The translations under genes were made by a program, and so were the position numbers. This document shows positions 11,701 to 26,340 of a stretch of 64,000 bases of DNA, in pieces. The stretch spans positions 62,001 through 126,000 of the forward strand of contig NMRA01000616.1 of NCBI GenBank assembly GCA_002633005.1. The letters are read 5' to 3'. Each line of letters opens with the position of its first letter. Within the stretch, counting starts at the first letter, position 1. This DNA comes from Phoronis australis (lineage: Eukaryota; Phoronida; Phoronidae). Below the pieces are notes generated by a model. It was given only the letters and a program-made list of their open reading frames with translations. It searched no databases and was not told the DNA's origin.

Positions 11701-14700
11701 TCTCAATTTCAACATTTTGATTTTTTCACCAAATTTATTGGCTCATTACACGAAAATGTGCAGTTTCATACACGAGAACTTTTTAAATTGAAAAATGCAC
11801 CTGTGAATGAGATCAAAATAAAATTGCCCCATTTAAGTACTTCTGAAACTCCCATAACTCAAGACGCACTCACTATATGAGTAATCTGAGTGTTCTTAGC
11901 TAAAAAAGCGTGACGAAAAAAATAACTGTTTATGCACTCAGGTAAGTATTTCACAACATTTATAAACTCACGAAGCCATACACAACAAATCGCACCCCGA
12001 GTAGCGGTACATTAACGAAGTTATACAGCAAATCAGATTGACGTGTAAACAGGATTTAGAGAAACTGGTCAAGCGCATCCGGATCAAGGCACAACCTAAC
12101 TTTCTAACGTTGAAATAAACAAAACTTAGGACTGTGGTCAATTACTATTCATCTCATCAAACATCACTGCGACGAGCCAAGAGTTTTCGTCTTTAAAAAC
12201 ATCGCAATTACTCATTCGATAGACAATGGGTGTCGCTAAAACAATGAAACTGTGGTTATGAAATTTTAGTCGTGGGCCTGTCTTAGCAAAAGTAGTACGC
12301 TAAATCAAATACGGTAGCAAGCAACGACGCTGCGTTTTTATGACATCGAAATGAGGTAACTGACTTCAAGTTGACAAATTTCCACACTTAGTCTTAAAAA
12401 AACGTCACGCTCTAAGTAAATTCGTGCAAACAGTAAATTCGAAATTACCAGGGTCTAAGCTAAGATAGGACACGTTTCAAACTACTTGGACCGTAGTTAA
12501 GTGGGCAAAATCTTGTCTCCGCAATGTTTACTGGATGTTTTCTTTACGTACGTGAAACAAGTTTGCCTAGCTCTAAAATCTTTACAAATTTACCTCCTGC
12601 TCCGCGTATGTCGGTGACTCCTCCAACCACGGGATGTTTGAAACTCTGTCTTTATACACCGCTTCCACCTCACTTGTAATTTTTTGAGCCTGAAAAAAAC
12701 AAAAGCAAGTCAACTCCTGAGGCCTGTAAGTTGGGCTCAGGGGCTTGATCGAAATTTTGTAACGATATTGTTAACACGCTGGATACGCAAAGGCCTATTT
12801 AGTGCGAAAGTGCTTCACCTGAAAAGTCACCTAACCGTCATTCTGAGGATGACCGTAGCCACTGATGGTCGAAGAGGATGAAGTTATTGTAACAACTCGA
12901 TCGTGTCTCATGAAATTCGCCCTGTAAAGACACACCTGTCTTGATTTCAGCTTATGGCTGCCAAACAACGGCGAGAATTGGCGATTTACAATAGCCACAA
13001 AATCACAACGGATTTTGTTGTTTTATAGCTCTGGTTAAAGCTAATAACTTTTAGAGATCTATCTCATCCAACAACAATTCCAAAAACATTTTTCGGCAAT
13101 TAATCCGATAATTTCCGTTCACCTTTTGTAGCACGTCGTCGTTGAATGCCTCTTTAACATACATGGAACCAATAGCAAACTTCATAGCATAATGTGTAAG
13201 TGAAACGCACTCCCTCCAGCGGGGTCTTTGGCCTTCAATACCTAAAACAAATACACCGGATTGCCTTAGCTGAACAGGGCAAGAATGAACATGATAAAAA
13301 TTAAACAAGTAAAGCAGATCAAAAAGCCTTGTCAAATATCGAACCGATCAAAAGAATGCGAGCACACTTCTCGCTTTCATGTTCTTACGTAGGTAGGTAA
13401 GTATGTTGGTAGATAAATAGTTAGGTATGTAGGTACTTATCCATCATATCTAGTTCCAGTGCAACACATATTTACAATATTGCAGTGGCAAAATATGCAA
13501 GTGATACCCATGAGAAATATACATTACACGAGAAATACAGGGTGGGGGGTTGCATAACAAGGTAACAAAGAATTTACACAGTTGAAACTGTGAAGAACCA
13601 GAAACTTTGTTGCTTCAATCTAAGGACAGGATGGAACAAGAATTTTTACCATTACCCTTACCACTACCGCTACCACTACCACTACAGGAGCTGCTCACTA
13701 GTCCGAAGAAGCACTAGTCCGAAAGTCTACTCACTAATACAGCGAAACTGAGACATAAGCACATGTGGGCATTCAACGAAACTCAAATGATGCATTGTAG
13801 GAAGTCTAGCTCTGCACTTGAATCGCACTGGTTTCGGAATATTGGTCTGTAACCACTCGAGGCAAGCTTCGAAGTCCGACTTTTTGCACGCATAAAGAAT
13901 ATTGATACTCAACGGTTTTCGGTAGGTAGACCTGCGCAACTGCGACTAACAACCAAAGCGTTTGTATTCTTGCATGTAGAAAAATATGAAAGATACATCC
14001 ATTGCGAAAATTTATATATTTTCGGACTAGCGCACCTTCGAATTACCGCAATGTAACCGACAGCACAAACGTCTTCATGAGTTGCGTCAACCGAAACACA
14101 TCCAAAGTCGAGGACTAACCACTGTTTCAGCGACAACCAATAACAGTTGCACCTACTGCCACCATACCTGCAATCTACTGCAAACACTACCATGACAGCC
14201 AAAACTCCAGTCATCATAACTGCAACCTAAAACTAGCTCACATGCACACCTCACGATTGAAGGATATCACGAGCTCCGCTTGCGGTTGACGGTGATATCA
14301 TGAGCTCCGCTTGCGGTGGACGGTGATATCATGAGCTCCGCTTGCGGTGGACGGTGATATCATGAGCTCCGCTTGCGGTGGACGGTGATATCATGAGCTC
14401 CGCTTGCGGTGGACGGTGATATCATGAGCTCCGCTTGCAGTGGACGGTGATATCATGAGCTCCGCTTGCGGTGGACGGTGATATCATGAGCTCCGCTTGC
14501 GGTGGACGGTGATATCTTGCAAAGACTTACTCACACGGAACTCATCTTTTGAAAGCAGCCCTCCTTACCTAGCTGGGCATGTTGAAACAGCCTCAAAGCC
14601 TCTCTGAACTGCGAGGACAAATAAGGGACGAACTTGTGTACGACCGTCCACATCATGTAGTTACGAAGAGTGCTGAAAATTTAATAGACTTCAATCCCGA

Positions 14701-17700
14701 ACATGCTACTGTTGAAGTGGTGATAGTTCTTTGCCAAGTTTCATGATAGACAGGGGAGGAGGACGAGGGGTAGAGGAAGGGAGAGTGTGCTAGAAACCAA
14801 TAAAAGTTCTGAAACAAGAAAGAGAATCCTACACCAGTCTCAGGTGTATGACATAGGCAAAAATCATGGAAATCTTGTCAAAATCCCAAAGCTTGTCGCC
14901 TGAAATTGAAATTCAGCGTCTAGTTTAATGACTGCGATGTAGAACCACACTAGTATGGCTTCGACAGGTTCCGACGAACATCCTGTCACGACAATCAATT
15001 CGCGACTCAACAAATTACGGGTTTTCAATCAACATTTTTAAAAGTTGATTTGTCGTCTTGCTGTTTCTTGAAATTAGAAAATATTCCACTCACATCTACC
15101 CAATGCATGCAGGTCGAATGATGAGCTGGGATACTTTAGCCAGAAGTATTCAAATTTAAATGTGAACAGACGCCCTTCCAAAGAGGGTTCTGGCTTTTAA
15201 CAAAGATGGTTCTTCAAGGCCAGACAACACCAGAACGACATGTCTAAACCTTGGTTTTAAGTTGCGCCTTTTTTGTTTCAATTAGTAACCAAATCCTCTC
15301 GCGACCTATACCAGGACTCTACCTGCTACACTTGGTCTACAGAAACTCCACTGCCAATTTGCAGCGATCATTTAATCCAAGCCAGAATGAAACAAAGCGA
15401 TTGAATACGTAATCCCTCAGTCCAATGTCTCGGAGCTCTCTGTCAAGTGCCATATATTGCGAGAAGCATTGAATGCGTAAAGCTGTTAAATGTTACGCAA
15501 ATAAAAGGGTACCGGGCAAATAATGTAAAGGTAACAAGCTCGAAATAAATTTCACCAAACTGGCACAATTTTCTCAGAGTGTCACTGGATCAAAATAAGC
15601 GTCGTTCTGGTCGGAATACATTGTAAAGTTCGGTGCTTTGGGGAAGATAATGACATCCACCTAAGGGACTAGAGTTAGGTTTAGGAAGGCACTGGGTGTT
15701 GTCATTGCTATACGAAAAATGGAGAAGACGATACAAAATTCTTCCTACACGCACGCCATACTTCAAAAAATGGTCTAGAGTGGAAACCGAAACGGTGGTA
15801 TTATCTTAATTGCAGTTGATGAGCTTTGGGATTCTTTCGGCGAAACTAATCACAACTCGCTTATTCCATCAAGCGGTTTTGCACCACTTCTTGAAACTAC
15901 GAAGCCAAAGTCGTTTCTTTCCTTCCATCCAATGTCTGGCTACGAGACAATGTCATCATTTGGTTACACTGACAAGAAAAGAGATGTGAAAACATATCGA
16001 GCATTCTCTGAAGCAACACAACGTTTTACATGTTGTCAAACAGACCAAACGCACTCTCTCGGGATGAGTTTTAGGTACTTCAGAAATTTGTTGTCTTTAT
16101 TCATGACAGGGCACTATTAGATGCCAGATGAGAACTTCTCGCAAGCGGAAGAAAGGTATTTCGCATCCTATCTACAGATGTATAGAAGCAAATTTAATAG
16201 AGTATGGGACATGTCTTTTTACCAGGCAATATTCATGGAATCAAGGTTTCTTAGTGCAGCAGCAACTTTTTAAGTCTGGTGTCGGACTGGGGTCGGAAAA
16301 ATGGGTCAATGGGGAGCAATTTTGGCCTTTCCTTCCAGAAGCTGTGAAGTCATGCAAAAAAAAACTCATCATACGCAGATGCTGAACACATCGTTAGATT
16401 ATTACACAAATTTTGCACAGATGATCTACTTTGCACAGATTTTTGTAGTTGCGCAGGATCTTGCGTGAAGTTAAGTAGCATTGACTAGAAATTTGCTATT
16501 TGGTTCACACTGAACGTAGAATAATATGTGAGGAGTAATAACGAAATGATTTTTCTTGAGCATTACATTTTTTCTCTTTTTAGACCACTGTATACTTTCT
16601 CAATTTTAAAAGATTTTGGAAAAGTTTCACAAACAGTTTTACAGGCGTTTTGCATGTTTTAAGTGTCAGTCAAATTCCTGCTTAATCATAGCACAAATTT
16701 ATAAATTGAAACTGAGAATAAATGAAGTCAATTCCACAGATTATGAACATTGCAAAATAAGTTCATTTTTGCCAGCCACATTGGATTTCAACGTAGCTGC
16801 AGACAGCACATGTTTTCGGACTTACTTGTTTCCACCTTCTGTTTGCAGCATGTGTCGCAGTAGGTCGTTTAGTGCACGATAGTATACCGGTGACACCACT
16901 ATATCATAATCACGCACAGACATTGATGAGGCATTGAAGAACTGTGACCAGTCGATCTGAAAATTGCTAAGTCATACTTTTATAATTTAATTAAAACTTG
17001 GACAGCATGATTGAATATAAAATACGGCAACTTGACGCGGTTTCAGCTTTGTTGCCCAAGCTTGGATTCATTTAGCTTCACGTAAGTATAATAAATAAAC
17101 GGGGAATCCAATATCAAAGCGTGTATTGACTCATTCGTGTAAAGTGTTGCAATTAGAAGTAATGAGTCTCCCGGTCGAGAAGGTATCATATTATTCACAT
17201 TATGAACACCCATTCCTACCACTGAAGCAGTAAGTAGTGGAACAGTGTTCAAATAAAACTTATCGCTCTTGGAGCATCCACAAAAGTACTATAACTACAT
17301 ACGAAAATGTAACAACAGAAATGAGAAGGTACTTACCACAGGTGAACCAACATTTTGCCTTGATATTCTTCTCGTAGTAGAAAATGTGTGGATTCCGAAG
17401 GCTATCTGCGGAATAAGGTAAATACAATGCAAACATCACCAGATACAGAACACCAGACAACCAGCGTAGCTACCTCAGACAACCAGCGTAGCTACCAAAA
17501 TATTTGGACATTCTAATTGGTTGATGTTAGGAAATACATCAGGATGCTGCTGCCATCTATTGGGAATTAATGCTTTTGTTATTTGCAGCTACTTCAAAAA
17601 TAAGAACAAACTAAATTTATGCAGTTCACATTATTTCGTTGTTTGTAACCCATGTCAAATAAAACACAAAACGGTTCATTATAATTTTGCGTCTCATTTC

Positions 17701-20700
17701 CAGAAAATATATTTTTGAGAAACATCCAATCTGTTGCAGGCGCACTGATGCACAATGGAAATTTTCGGGTATATCCATTATTGTAAATAATTTACAATCT
17801 TGTGGATTGACTTACTTTGGCCAGTTGTATTTCAAACTGTATTAGTTTCACAAACTGGTTATGTGTATCGCTGTCTACGGGTACGCCGATAAGCTTTCCT
17901 ATTCTGATCATGTATTTCAACAGAGAGCCCAGGTGCTGAAAGTTCAAGAAGCAGACAGTAAGATTATTGAAACAAGGACGAATTTATAAATTCCATGAAT
18001 TAAGTTTGACAAAATGTTTCAGGTGAGCCAGCCCTACCTTATCTTCCTCAAAAGTTGTGTTACCAAAATACCACCTTGGTGTATTTAACGTCAGACCTCC
18101 AGGTAGAACCTACAATAAATGCCACGAATTTTTAGATACGCCTATTCGATTTGATTTCGTTATCTCTATTCATTTACTTGATGACAAACAAGCACAACAA
18201 CAACGTTACACAATGAAAGAAAAAAATCACATTTTTTAAAATAACCAAGAGAAACGCCGAGCGTTGAAATGCGCACACGACTGCAACGCAAACGGTGTGC
18301 TTCCAGGGGTGTTTCTTCATTTAGTATCCTAAAATTGACCATAAGAAGGCACAGAATGCGCCTAACGGCCCGAAAATGTGAAGGTGTTATTGTCTTTAAA
18401 AAGAAGGCTATTCCCTCTTTACCATGAAAATCTGTCACCGAATACAGAAGCGAATGTGAAAAATAAATTGACATCAGGCGAAGCTGTAGTTCAACAGTCC
18501 ATGTGATGTGATGTTAAAAAGGAATTCACTAGGGAGCACCGCCGTATTTGGGCCCATGAAGAAATCTACGTTCGTAGTGCTCTTGTCAACAGACATACCG
18601 GCAATCTACTCTGAAGATACACAAACAAACACAAAAAGTAAAAAAAACTGCATGTACCATTAAGGGCCACACCGGTACTCAGAGACGTTCAAAAGTCGTA
18701 GGAAGCTATTGTGAATTTGTTGGAAAAACTTGCAAAATGTTACGAAAATCATGTAAAAAAACGGTGTAGCAGAAGTAGTAAAAAAGATAAAATAATCACT
18801 AGTAGGCTCCACAGAAGTCAGTCCCGTCCAAAATCCACATCAACCACTGTCTTTTCATCAGGACCCATCTATTTAGTTTTAAAACGGTCATTTAAGTTAT
18901 TTGACAGACAGAAAATGCGGTCGCCATAAACGATTATTTTCGACTTGATGTCATGTTTTCATGGTCATCATGAATTTGTATAATTGATAATTTACACACA
19001 TAACAGCTGCCATATTCAAAATTCTACTTGTGCTTATAACTAATGCATCAGACACCAGAGGTTAGTTATAAATATTCGCACCCTAGTTTCAGGTTGTAGC
19101 CTGACTAATTTGCAGAATCTCTGTTTTGATGATGTAGTAAGAAAGTATTATGGTCAAGTCCATCTATGTTTAAATTTCATAGACTGTTATGTAATCCCGA
19201 TAGCTCAGTTGTGAAATGTGTATATTACGCATCTAAAAACGGAAAAGCTTGTGTGTTGCTGACTAGCGTGCATAGCACTCCAATGATCTTGTTTGTTTTT
19301 TTGTTTGTTGTACTTTATGCCAATGGCCATGTGTACAAACAAGAAAGAAAGAATTTTATATTTTGTGTAGTATGTGCTCTGCAGTTTGATACCTTGAAGA
19401 TCAAAAAAGGTATTGCCTATTGCCCTGCGCTCCCAAAGAAAAAACGCAGATTAGTTTAATGACTTGGGTGAATGCTGGAATGGGGCTCTGAGCGATCAGT
19501 TTATAGGAACCACATTCATGAGGTACGGATACAGTAATGAGGGAATAGTAGGGAATTGTCCTCAAAGAAGAGACTCTTAAGCTTTGGGCACAAGTTGCCG
19601 TTTGTCCTACAAGATTGAAACAGATCTTGGAGAGATGGAGAGCGGTAAAAATAGATCTTGTACTAAAACCTATCACAGGGAAGAAAGTAAGGCAAGTCTT
19701 CATGCACATGCCCAGGATATTGGAACGAATTTATCAATATCAGATACCAGCATCGATCTATTATATCCTAATGTTAATCCCAATGACACAGTGGTGAACA
19801 TTAGCAGTGACAGGATTGCTACTCCAACAGTTAACGTACATGAAACAATAAGCATTTGACAGGCAATGTTATCAGACTTCGAGAAAGGCAATCAGTACGT
19901 TAGGAACGCAAGTAGGTAATCACTGATGAAGACCCTTCTCCCTTAATATAGTACAAGGACACTGGAGACATCCCACAAAGAAGCTAGCTCCATTATCGTA
20001 CAAAAGGACATAAAATGTGCATATGAACTTAGCAAATTTTAGGTTGGTTCTGATGACGTAAATGTATTTGTCCTTTGTGTGCATTATTATGACAAGGAAC
20101 AGCTTCAAATACGACAACCATGAAATCACCTAGTAAGCCTAGAACAGTAGTAGACATAAAGTTAACAGAGGAAACGTGTAGCGATATTGTGAAGGTCTCC
20201 TCCCTGCCCATGCGCTGTACGGGTGTAACACGGTGGCATGCTTTTATGGAGTTGGAAAGGGACCCATCGTTAAAATATTGAAGGCTGGACATGACCTGTC
20301 AGCCATCGGCACTTTTAATGCACAAATTCTGATGTCATGAAACAGGTCACTAAATGTATATGAACCTGTTATGGAATGAAGAGAATCAGGAAGACGTCAT
20401 GAACCAGACTACTGGTATGGGGAAGAGAAATGGCAAGAAATATATGTCCGCCCCCAAACTGTCACCGACAACATACATTCACAGAGAATGTATACGTACA
20501 TGTAAACAGAGCCCATTACCAGACAGTCATGTGGTGGAATATCACTAGCACTAGATCCAGAGGACTATGGGTGGAAGAAAGATGCCATAAACAAATCACT
20601 CTCACCATCAATAATTCCGCATGGTGTACAACTTGCTTCTATTGCATACTGGTGATGATTAGGTGTATCTGCAAAGGTCAGATTCCACGAAAATCAAATA

Positions 20701-23700
20701 GATACAATTGCAGTGTCAATTTTCTACTCCTTACAATATTTTGGGCACGTTATACTGTAGTCTGCTCACGTTCCGAGTGTTGAATTAGCTTTTGAAACGC
20801 TTGTGACTGGTATCCATTCGATAGGTTATTGTCCAGGGTTTATGCAATTAAAAATTTTGGTCATCTACTACGTACCCTGGGTATCAGACAAAGCTAGAAT
20901 TTGTAATGTTGTGTAATAAATTACAGATTATTTATGTTTATGGTGTAATGACAGATTACATTAGATTCCTCAGTAGAAAAACCAAAATAATTTACATGTA
21001 GTGCCCCCCGTAAGAAAGTTACGAGCAGAAACAGACAGAATTTTTAGTAATGACCGCCTTTATTTGCATAAATTATGCTAATTTATCATGCAACTTGCAA
21101 ACTGATTTCATTAACCTAAAGGTGTAAATATCATGAGTAGCATTTTGCATAATGGCGCCCTTAATTTGCATTAGTTATGCAAATTTGCATTAATTATGCC
21201 CACCCAGGGGTCTTGGGGAAAGAATGCACAATGCATAGGTCTTGAACAAACTCCGTTTATTGTGTTTTTTAGTAATAAGGTCCAGGAACCCAAAAATTCG
21301 AGACCCCTGCTTCCCTACAACTTAATCTGGGCGCGCGCACATGGCGAAATTCTGGTTATTCCTGTGCCTTATCCCCCTTAACTCAAAATACTTGATCCGC
21401 CCCTGTAAATTATGCAAATTAACTATGTATTCACAAACAAACTTATACTATATAATTTGTTGACCATGAAAACATGGGTAAAAACGTCCAAATTATCTGG
21501 CTGCAGTGCTTGGTAAAGAAATCATATGCAAAAATAAAATTTTGCATAATGATGACCTTAATTTGCTTATTTAAAAAATACTCAAGTGTTGCGAACGGTC
21601 ACCCCCATAAATCATGGTTGCTTAACCCTAGGCTACATGAAACAGCAAGGAAAAAACTTTATCCGGCAAATCCAGGTTCAGCCCCCTGACTCCCGGACTA
21701 CAGGTAACTTTGGTATTTGTAAGTAAAGATTTTTAATTTCTTTTCGCATCAAAGCATTTTTTTAGCTTCAAATTTCAAAAAATGATCTGTCAAGTGCTCG
21801 CCACTTCGTCGATTTTTCTCCCACAAGGCAAAGCACGTCTCTTTATTTGGTACGGCAAGACATAGACGTAACACATTTCCCTTTGATCTCAAGTGATTTC
21901 AAGCAACTGTCTCTGAGCGCATGAGCGCATTTATCATAAGAGGGAGGGAGATTAAAATCTCAGTGGTAACCACAGAATTTTTCCTTCGTGCGTATTTAAA
22001 ATCGTGAACTTTGTGATTTTTTCTGAAAAGTTGCTCACAGGGGGAAGTGAATTACTCTGTACTAGACGTTGCGAGATGGTACTCTCGTCCGAAAATTAAT
22101 GCCAGCTGCAGTCTTCTCAACAGAAGTACATCTTCCAGATATCGCCATGATCCTTTAAGCCGTTTGGCGGATACGTAGACGCCAAAAACGGATTAAAAAA
22201 TTAAAAATGCCCAGTGGGTGGTGCAGAGTACGTCAAATTTGTCCAAAAATGAGAAAGCGTTGTCGCCTCCTTAATACAAACCCATTCGCCAAATTTTATG
22301 GAAATCCATCAAAGAACTACGAAGATAGAGAGGTAAACGTAAAAAAAACAATAAAATTGTTACTAGGGAACACAGCGGCAGACAGATCGGTCCAAATTTA
22401 ATCGTCATTTGTCGTTAGCTTAGAAAGATAGCTTAATGTTAGGATCCTGAAGGTGTTTAAGTGATACAGCAGGGGACGCCAGACGGTTTTATGCATCCAC
22501 AAATGTGTGGACGTACATTTCGTAAAATTCATTTACGCAACGGCTGTACAACACTGAACCGATTTCTGTGGATTTTAGCTACCCTGAGTCCCTTAGTTCG
22601 AAATGACACTCGCTCTTGACGGAATGACACAACGCATATTCATTGCAAGAATGGGGATAATAAAAACACGTTTTTAGAGTGAATACATGTATCTGGTAGC
22701 TGCTGCATTGTTTGCACATACATACATACACAAAACGTACGGAGAGTGACGTAGACGAAAGAATGTCTAGTGGGATATCATTTACGCCACTCGAAGTACG
22801 TTTTGTATTTATCCCATACCCCCCCAACTCTTAGTTTCATTCCTTTATTTTTTCGGCAAATTTTTAAAGTTGTGCTATGCATTTATTCTCTAAAAGTTCC
22901 TATTTGTATTCACACGTCCCCCGTCACGGTGTGGAATGTAAGTGATAGACGACAATTTCAGGTGAAAATGGGTTGATGGGCAAGAACAGTGTTTGAGGGG
23001 AGTTGCCGAATGATGATCATTAGTAAATAAAATCTGAAACAGATTTGGTCTCAATAACAATGACATGGTTGAACTTAATTGTCGGTTAAAATGTTCAAGT
23101 CCCCGATTTCTGAAGTGGACGGAAATTTTGGTTTCACTTGCCTGTGTATGGACTCTTAACGATGAGAAACCATGTTGCGTATTCGAGTGTTACGTGTATA
23201 TCAGGTAAGACTGGACTTATACCAGAGAAGTGACCATTAATAACTGTAAAATTTGGAGCATTTTTTCAGTGAGCCATTCACGAGGCCGAAAATCTGAAAG
23301 CTCAAGTGCCATTACATCTGTTCGGTTAGTTTCGGAACCGAAAAATTGAACTTATACTTAGAGACAGAAAACCATATTGAGTAGTTTCGGTTTGTGTCGC
23401 GAAATTGAACGTGTTTTTATTGAGCTGATTCCACATTACATTCTGGCAATGCACAAAAGAAACCACTAACTTGTGAGAACGAAAATTAAAAAAAGCAACT
23501 GCTATTCACTCGCCTTTATCATATGTAATCCGCCTAAAGAGCCCCATTGGAAGAAAGGAAAGACCATGAACTGTCCAAGTTGTTGTAGAAACGAGTTGAG
23601 GTCAAAGGTAGCCGCATCCCACTTGCCAGTGGTTGAACTCATGTTCCATCCTCCCAGAGACCTAAACGTGCACGAAAAATTGACGAGGCAATGGTGACGG

Positions 23701-26309
23701 GAAGCCTTCGTATATCATGAAACTCAATGTTGAGAAGTCGGTTGAATGACCTGTTAACAAAATGGATACTCACCGCGGTTTATGCTAGTATTTGGATCGT
23801 GCGCCTGAGCTTGCACCTATTTTCGCAATTGGGTGCAAGCGCCAATTTGTGATACTGAGGAGCAACTTTTTTAATATTATATGATAAATGAAACTTTACC
23901 AAGGCGTATCCGTTACAAAATGATACACGTTTACGTGCATTCAATTTAACACTGGCTATTAAACGAAGAAAATAGCCAAAAACACGAATAACGTCCATAA
24001 CAAGACATGAACACAAATTTGAAAGAGATTGTCACCTGTGCTTATAAATGAAGATAAGGCGCACGCACCTGTATACGAAACTCTTAAAGCCTAAGTATCT
24101 TCAACGGTAACACATGTAAATTTGGTTCCAACAGTATGATAAGCGCATCGCTCTGAGCCCACTATTGCCATAAATTGCCAAATGTCTATTAGGCGTATTG
24201 GCTCGCGTTTGTCTACGTCACCGCGAGAATCACCTTTTAATTCAAACAGCTGCGAAAAACACCCGCACGCAATGGAGTTCTATTCAGATCCCCATTTAAT
24301 ACAACCTTTTGTTGTTTGTGATGGAATCTCGCGGTGACGCAACATGGCACGAAAAGGCAGCTTCACTTATCATTTGACGGGCTTACACTTGCGTGATTGA
24401 ACTCGCGTTTTCTTATTTGACTAAGGTTTTGTTAGGACTACATGTTAGCCTAATACATCTAAAGTAGCAAAATTCCATTGAAGTTAGGCTTTAAGTAAAG
24501 CGTATTGTTTGCTCCTTAGGAGCTCCAAGTTTCAAGGACTGTTGGTTTTGAAAACGAAAAGACGTAAAATGTAATACACCCAGTTACCTTATACGTTTAC
24601 TCACCGGATTAAATCTAGCAACGGTTGAGCGCCCAATTCTTCCAGTATCCCCGTTTCATCCATGCAGGACATGTAGTATCGTTTAGCTTTCTTCTCCGCT
24701 TCACCGTCTAAGCTTGCCGGAGGCTTTTCTGAGAACATGAAACCAGAAACGATTTTGGTAGAATTCAGCACCATGTCGTGAGTCATGCGAAACTCAGTTT
24801 GGATGATTTAATTAATTAATGAATTTTCAACGGTATCTCGAATATCAAGTCTAGAGCATTTGCTGTCCATCGTAGAATCGACTCAGCGGAGCCACACAAT
24901 TATCAAGATCCTAGGCTTCGTTGATACAGGTACAGCAGCACTGAAATACTTGCCTAAAACTCCCTTGATGGCTTGCTCATTTTTCAACTTCAAGTCTGTC
25001 ATCCTGTTCAAGCTTGAATGTCCTTCTGGTATGGGATGTGTTTTGATCCATCCACCACAAGCGTATTGTACAAAATCCTCGCAAGGGTCTGCCGCAGGAT
25101 CCATGGCTGACAATAATGAGCCAGAGACTATGGTACAGGAAGATGTGTGGCAAACGTCATCAACTATTCCACTTCTCGCTGCACAGGAAAGAAAACGAGT
25201 GCAGTAAGCAGCCCACTTTTTCCGAAAAAAGAATTGAAATTGTTATAACAGATTTTTCATGTCAACCCAATCTGTAAGGCGAGAAAAGAAGGGTTTACAT
25301 GGACCCTTCCTATGTACTGTTCCGGTAGAAAATCCTGAGAATTACTATGTTGTACAATGGGGAAAAAACAAGGTCACAAGACAAATAGATGTCACTCGCA
25401 AAACGCAAGGCTTAAGGGGTCATCCCGAGTTCTATGTGTTCCGGGCCCTACAGTATGTGTCCCTTTTTATACATATCGGGATTCTGTGTGTCCCGGGTTC
25501 TGTGTGCCCCAGTGAAGTTGGGATTGTCCCCCTGTAGAGAATGTCCTTACTGCCTGAATTTTAATGCCGGCATACTGGCGCATTATTCAGTGGATTACGC
25601 GGGTGCTGAAAAACAATACATGCTTAAAGACAATTTCTCCAGGGAGACAATGGTTACTTTCACACCGGCGCCGGTCTATCAGTCACTGGTCAGCTCTAGA
25701 CCAACCAAGAAAATCAACACAAGACCGCCGTTTGCGACCTAGCTAAAATTGAGAAATTGTCACGTGATGCTGACCTATAGCCCAACCACAAGTTGGGAAG
25801 AACACCCCTGTAGCCAATATGTTCATGTTCAATCAACGTTTCGTCTATTCATTAGACACCATCAGGATCATATTTACAAAGGACAGCAAGTGCCAACATA
25901 CAGCTCAGGTAACATCCATAAAGTGAGAGATACGGGGAATATAGTCAGTAGCTAGTTATCACCATAGTTGCAGGGTCACTTGTATGTTGTCATGTGCACC
26001 TAAAATGGCGATAATTGTAGCTGAAACATGCACACTCGTCCGCTTAGCGCATGCATTATGACGCAAAAGACCGGAACACATAAAACCCGGGACATATAGA
26101 GCCCGAAATCCATAAAACGGGACACACAGAACGCGGGACACATAGAACACGGGACACAAAGAACCCGGGACGCAACGCTACGCTCCACCTTTATGTGCGT
26201 TTCACTGTTTTAGAAATATGGCTTTAGTTTTTGCTAAACATGACATGAACAAAAGTTGCCTTCACTTTTAAACCATGTTCTCATATACCGTAGGACAAAA
26301 ATCATTAAG

Positions 26310-26340
<31 letters not shown>

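Noticed and set aside
14263-14516. Possible CRISPR-like array
   Set aside because: Units are contiguous with no unique spacers, and this is animal DNA; it is a minisatellite.
24942-24942. GT donor A|GTGCTG for the ACGGW exon
   Set aside because: It keeps phase, but the site is poor; the GC donor 12 bases upstream (AG|GCAAGT) is a perfect consensus and fits the family length better.
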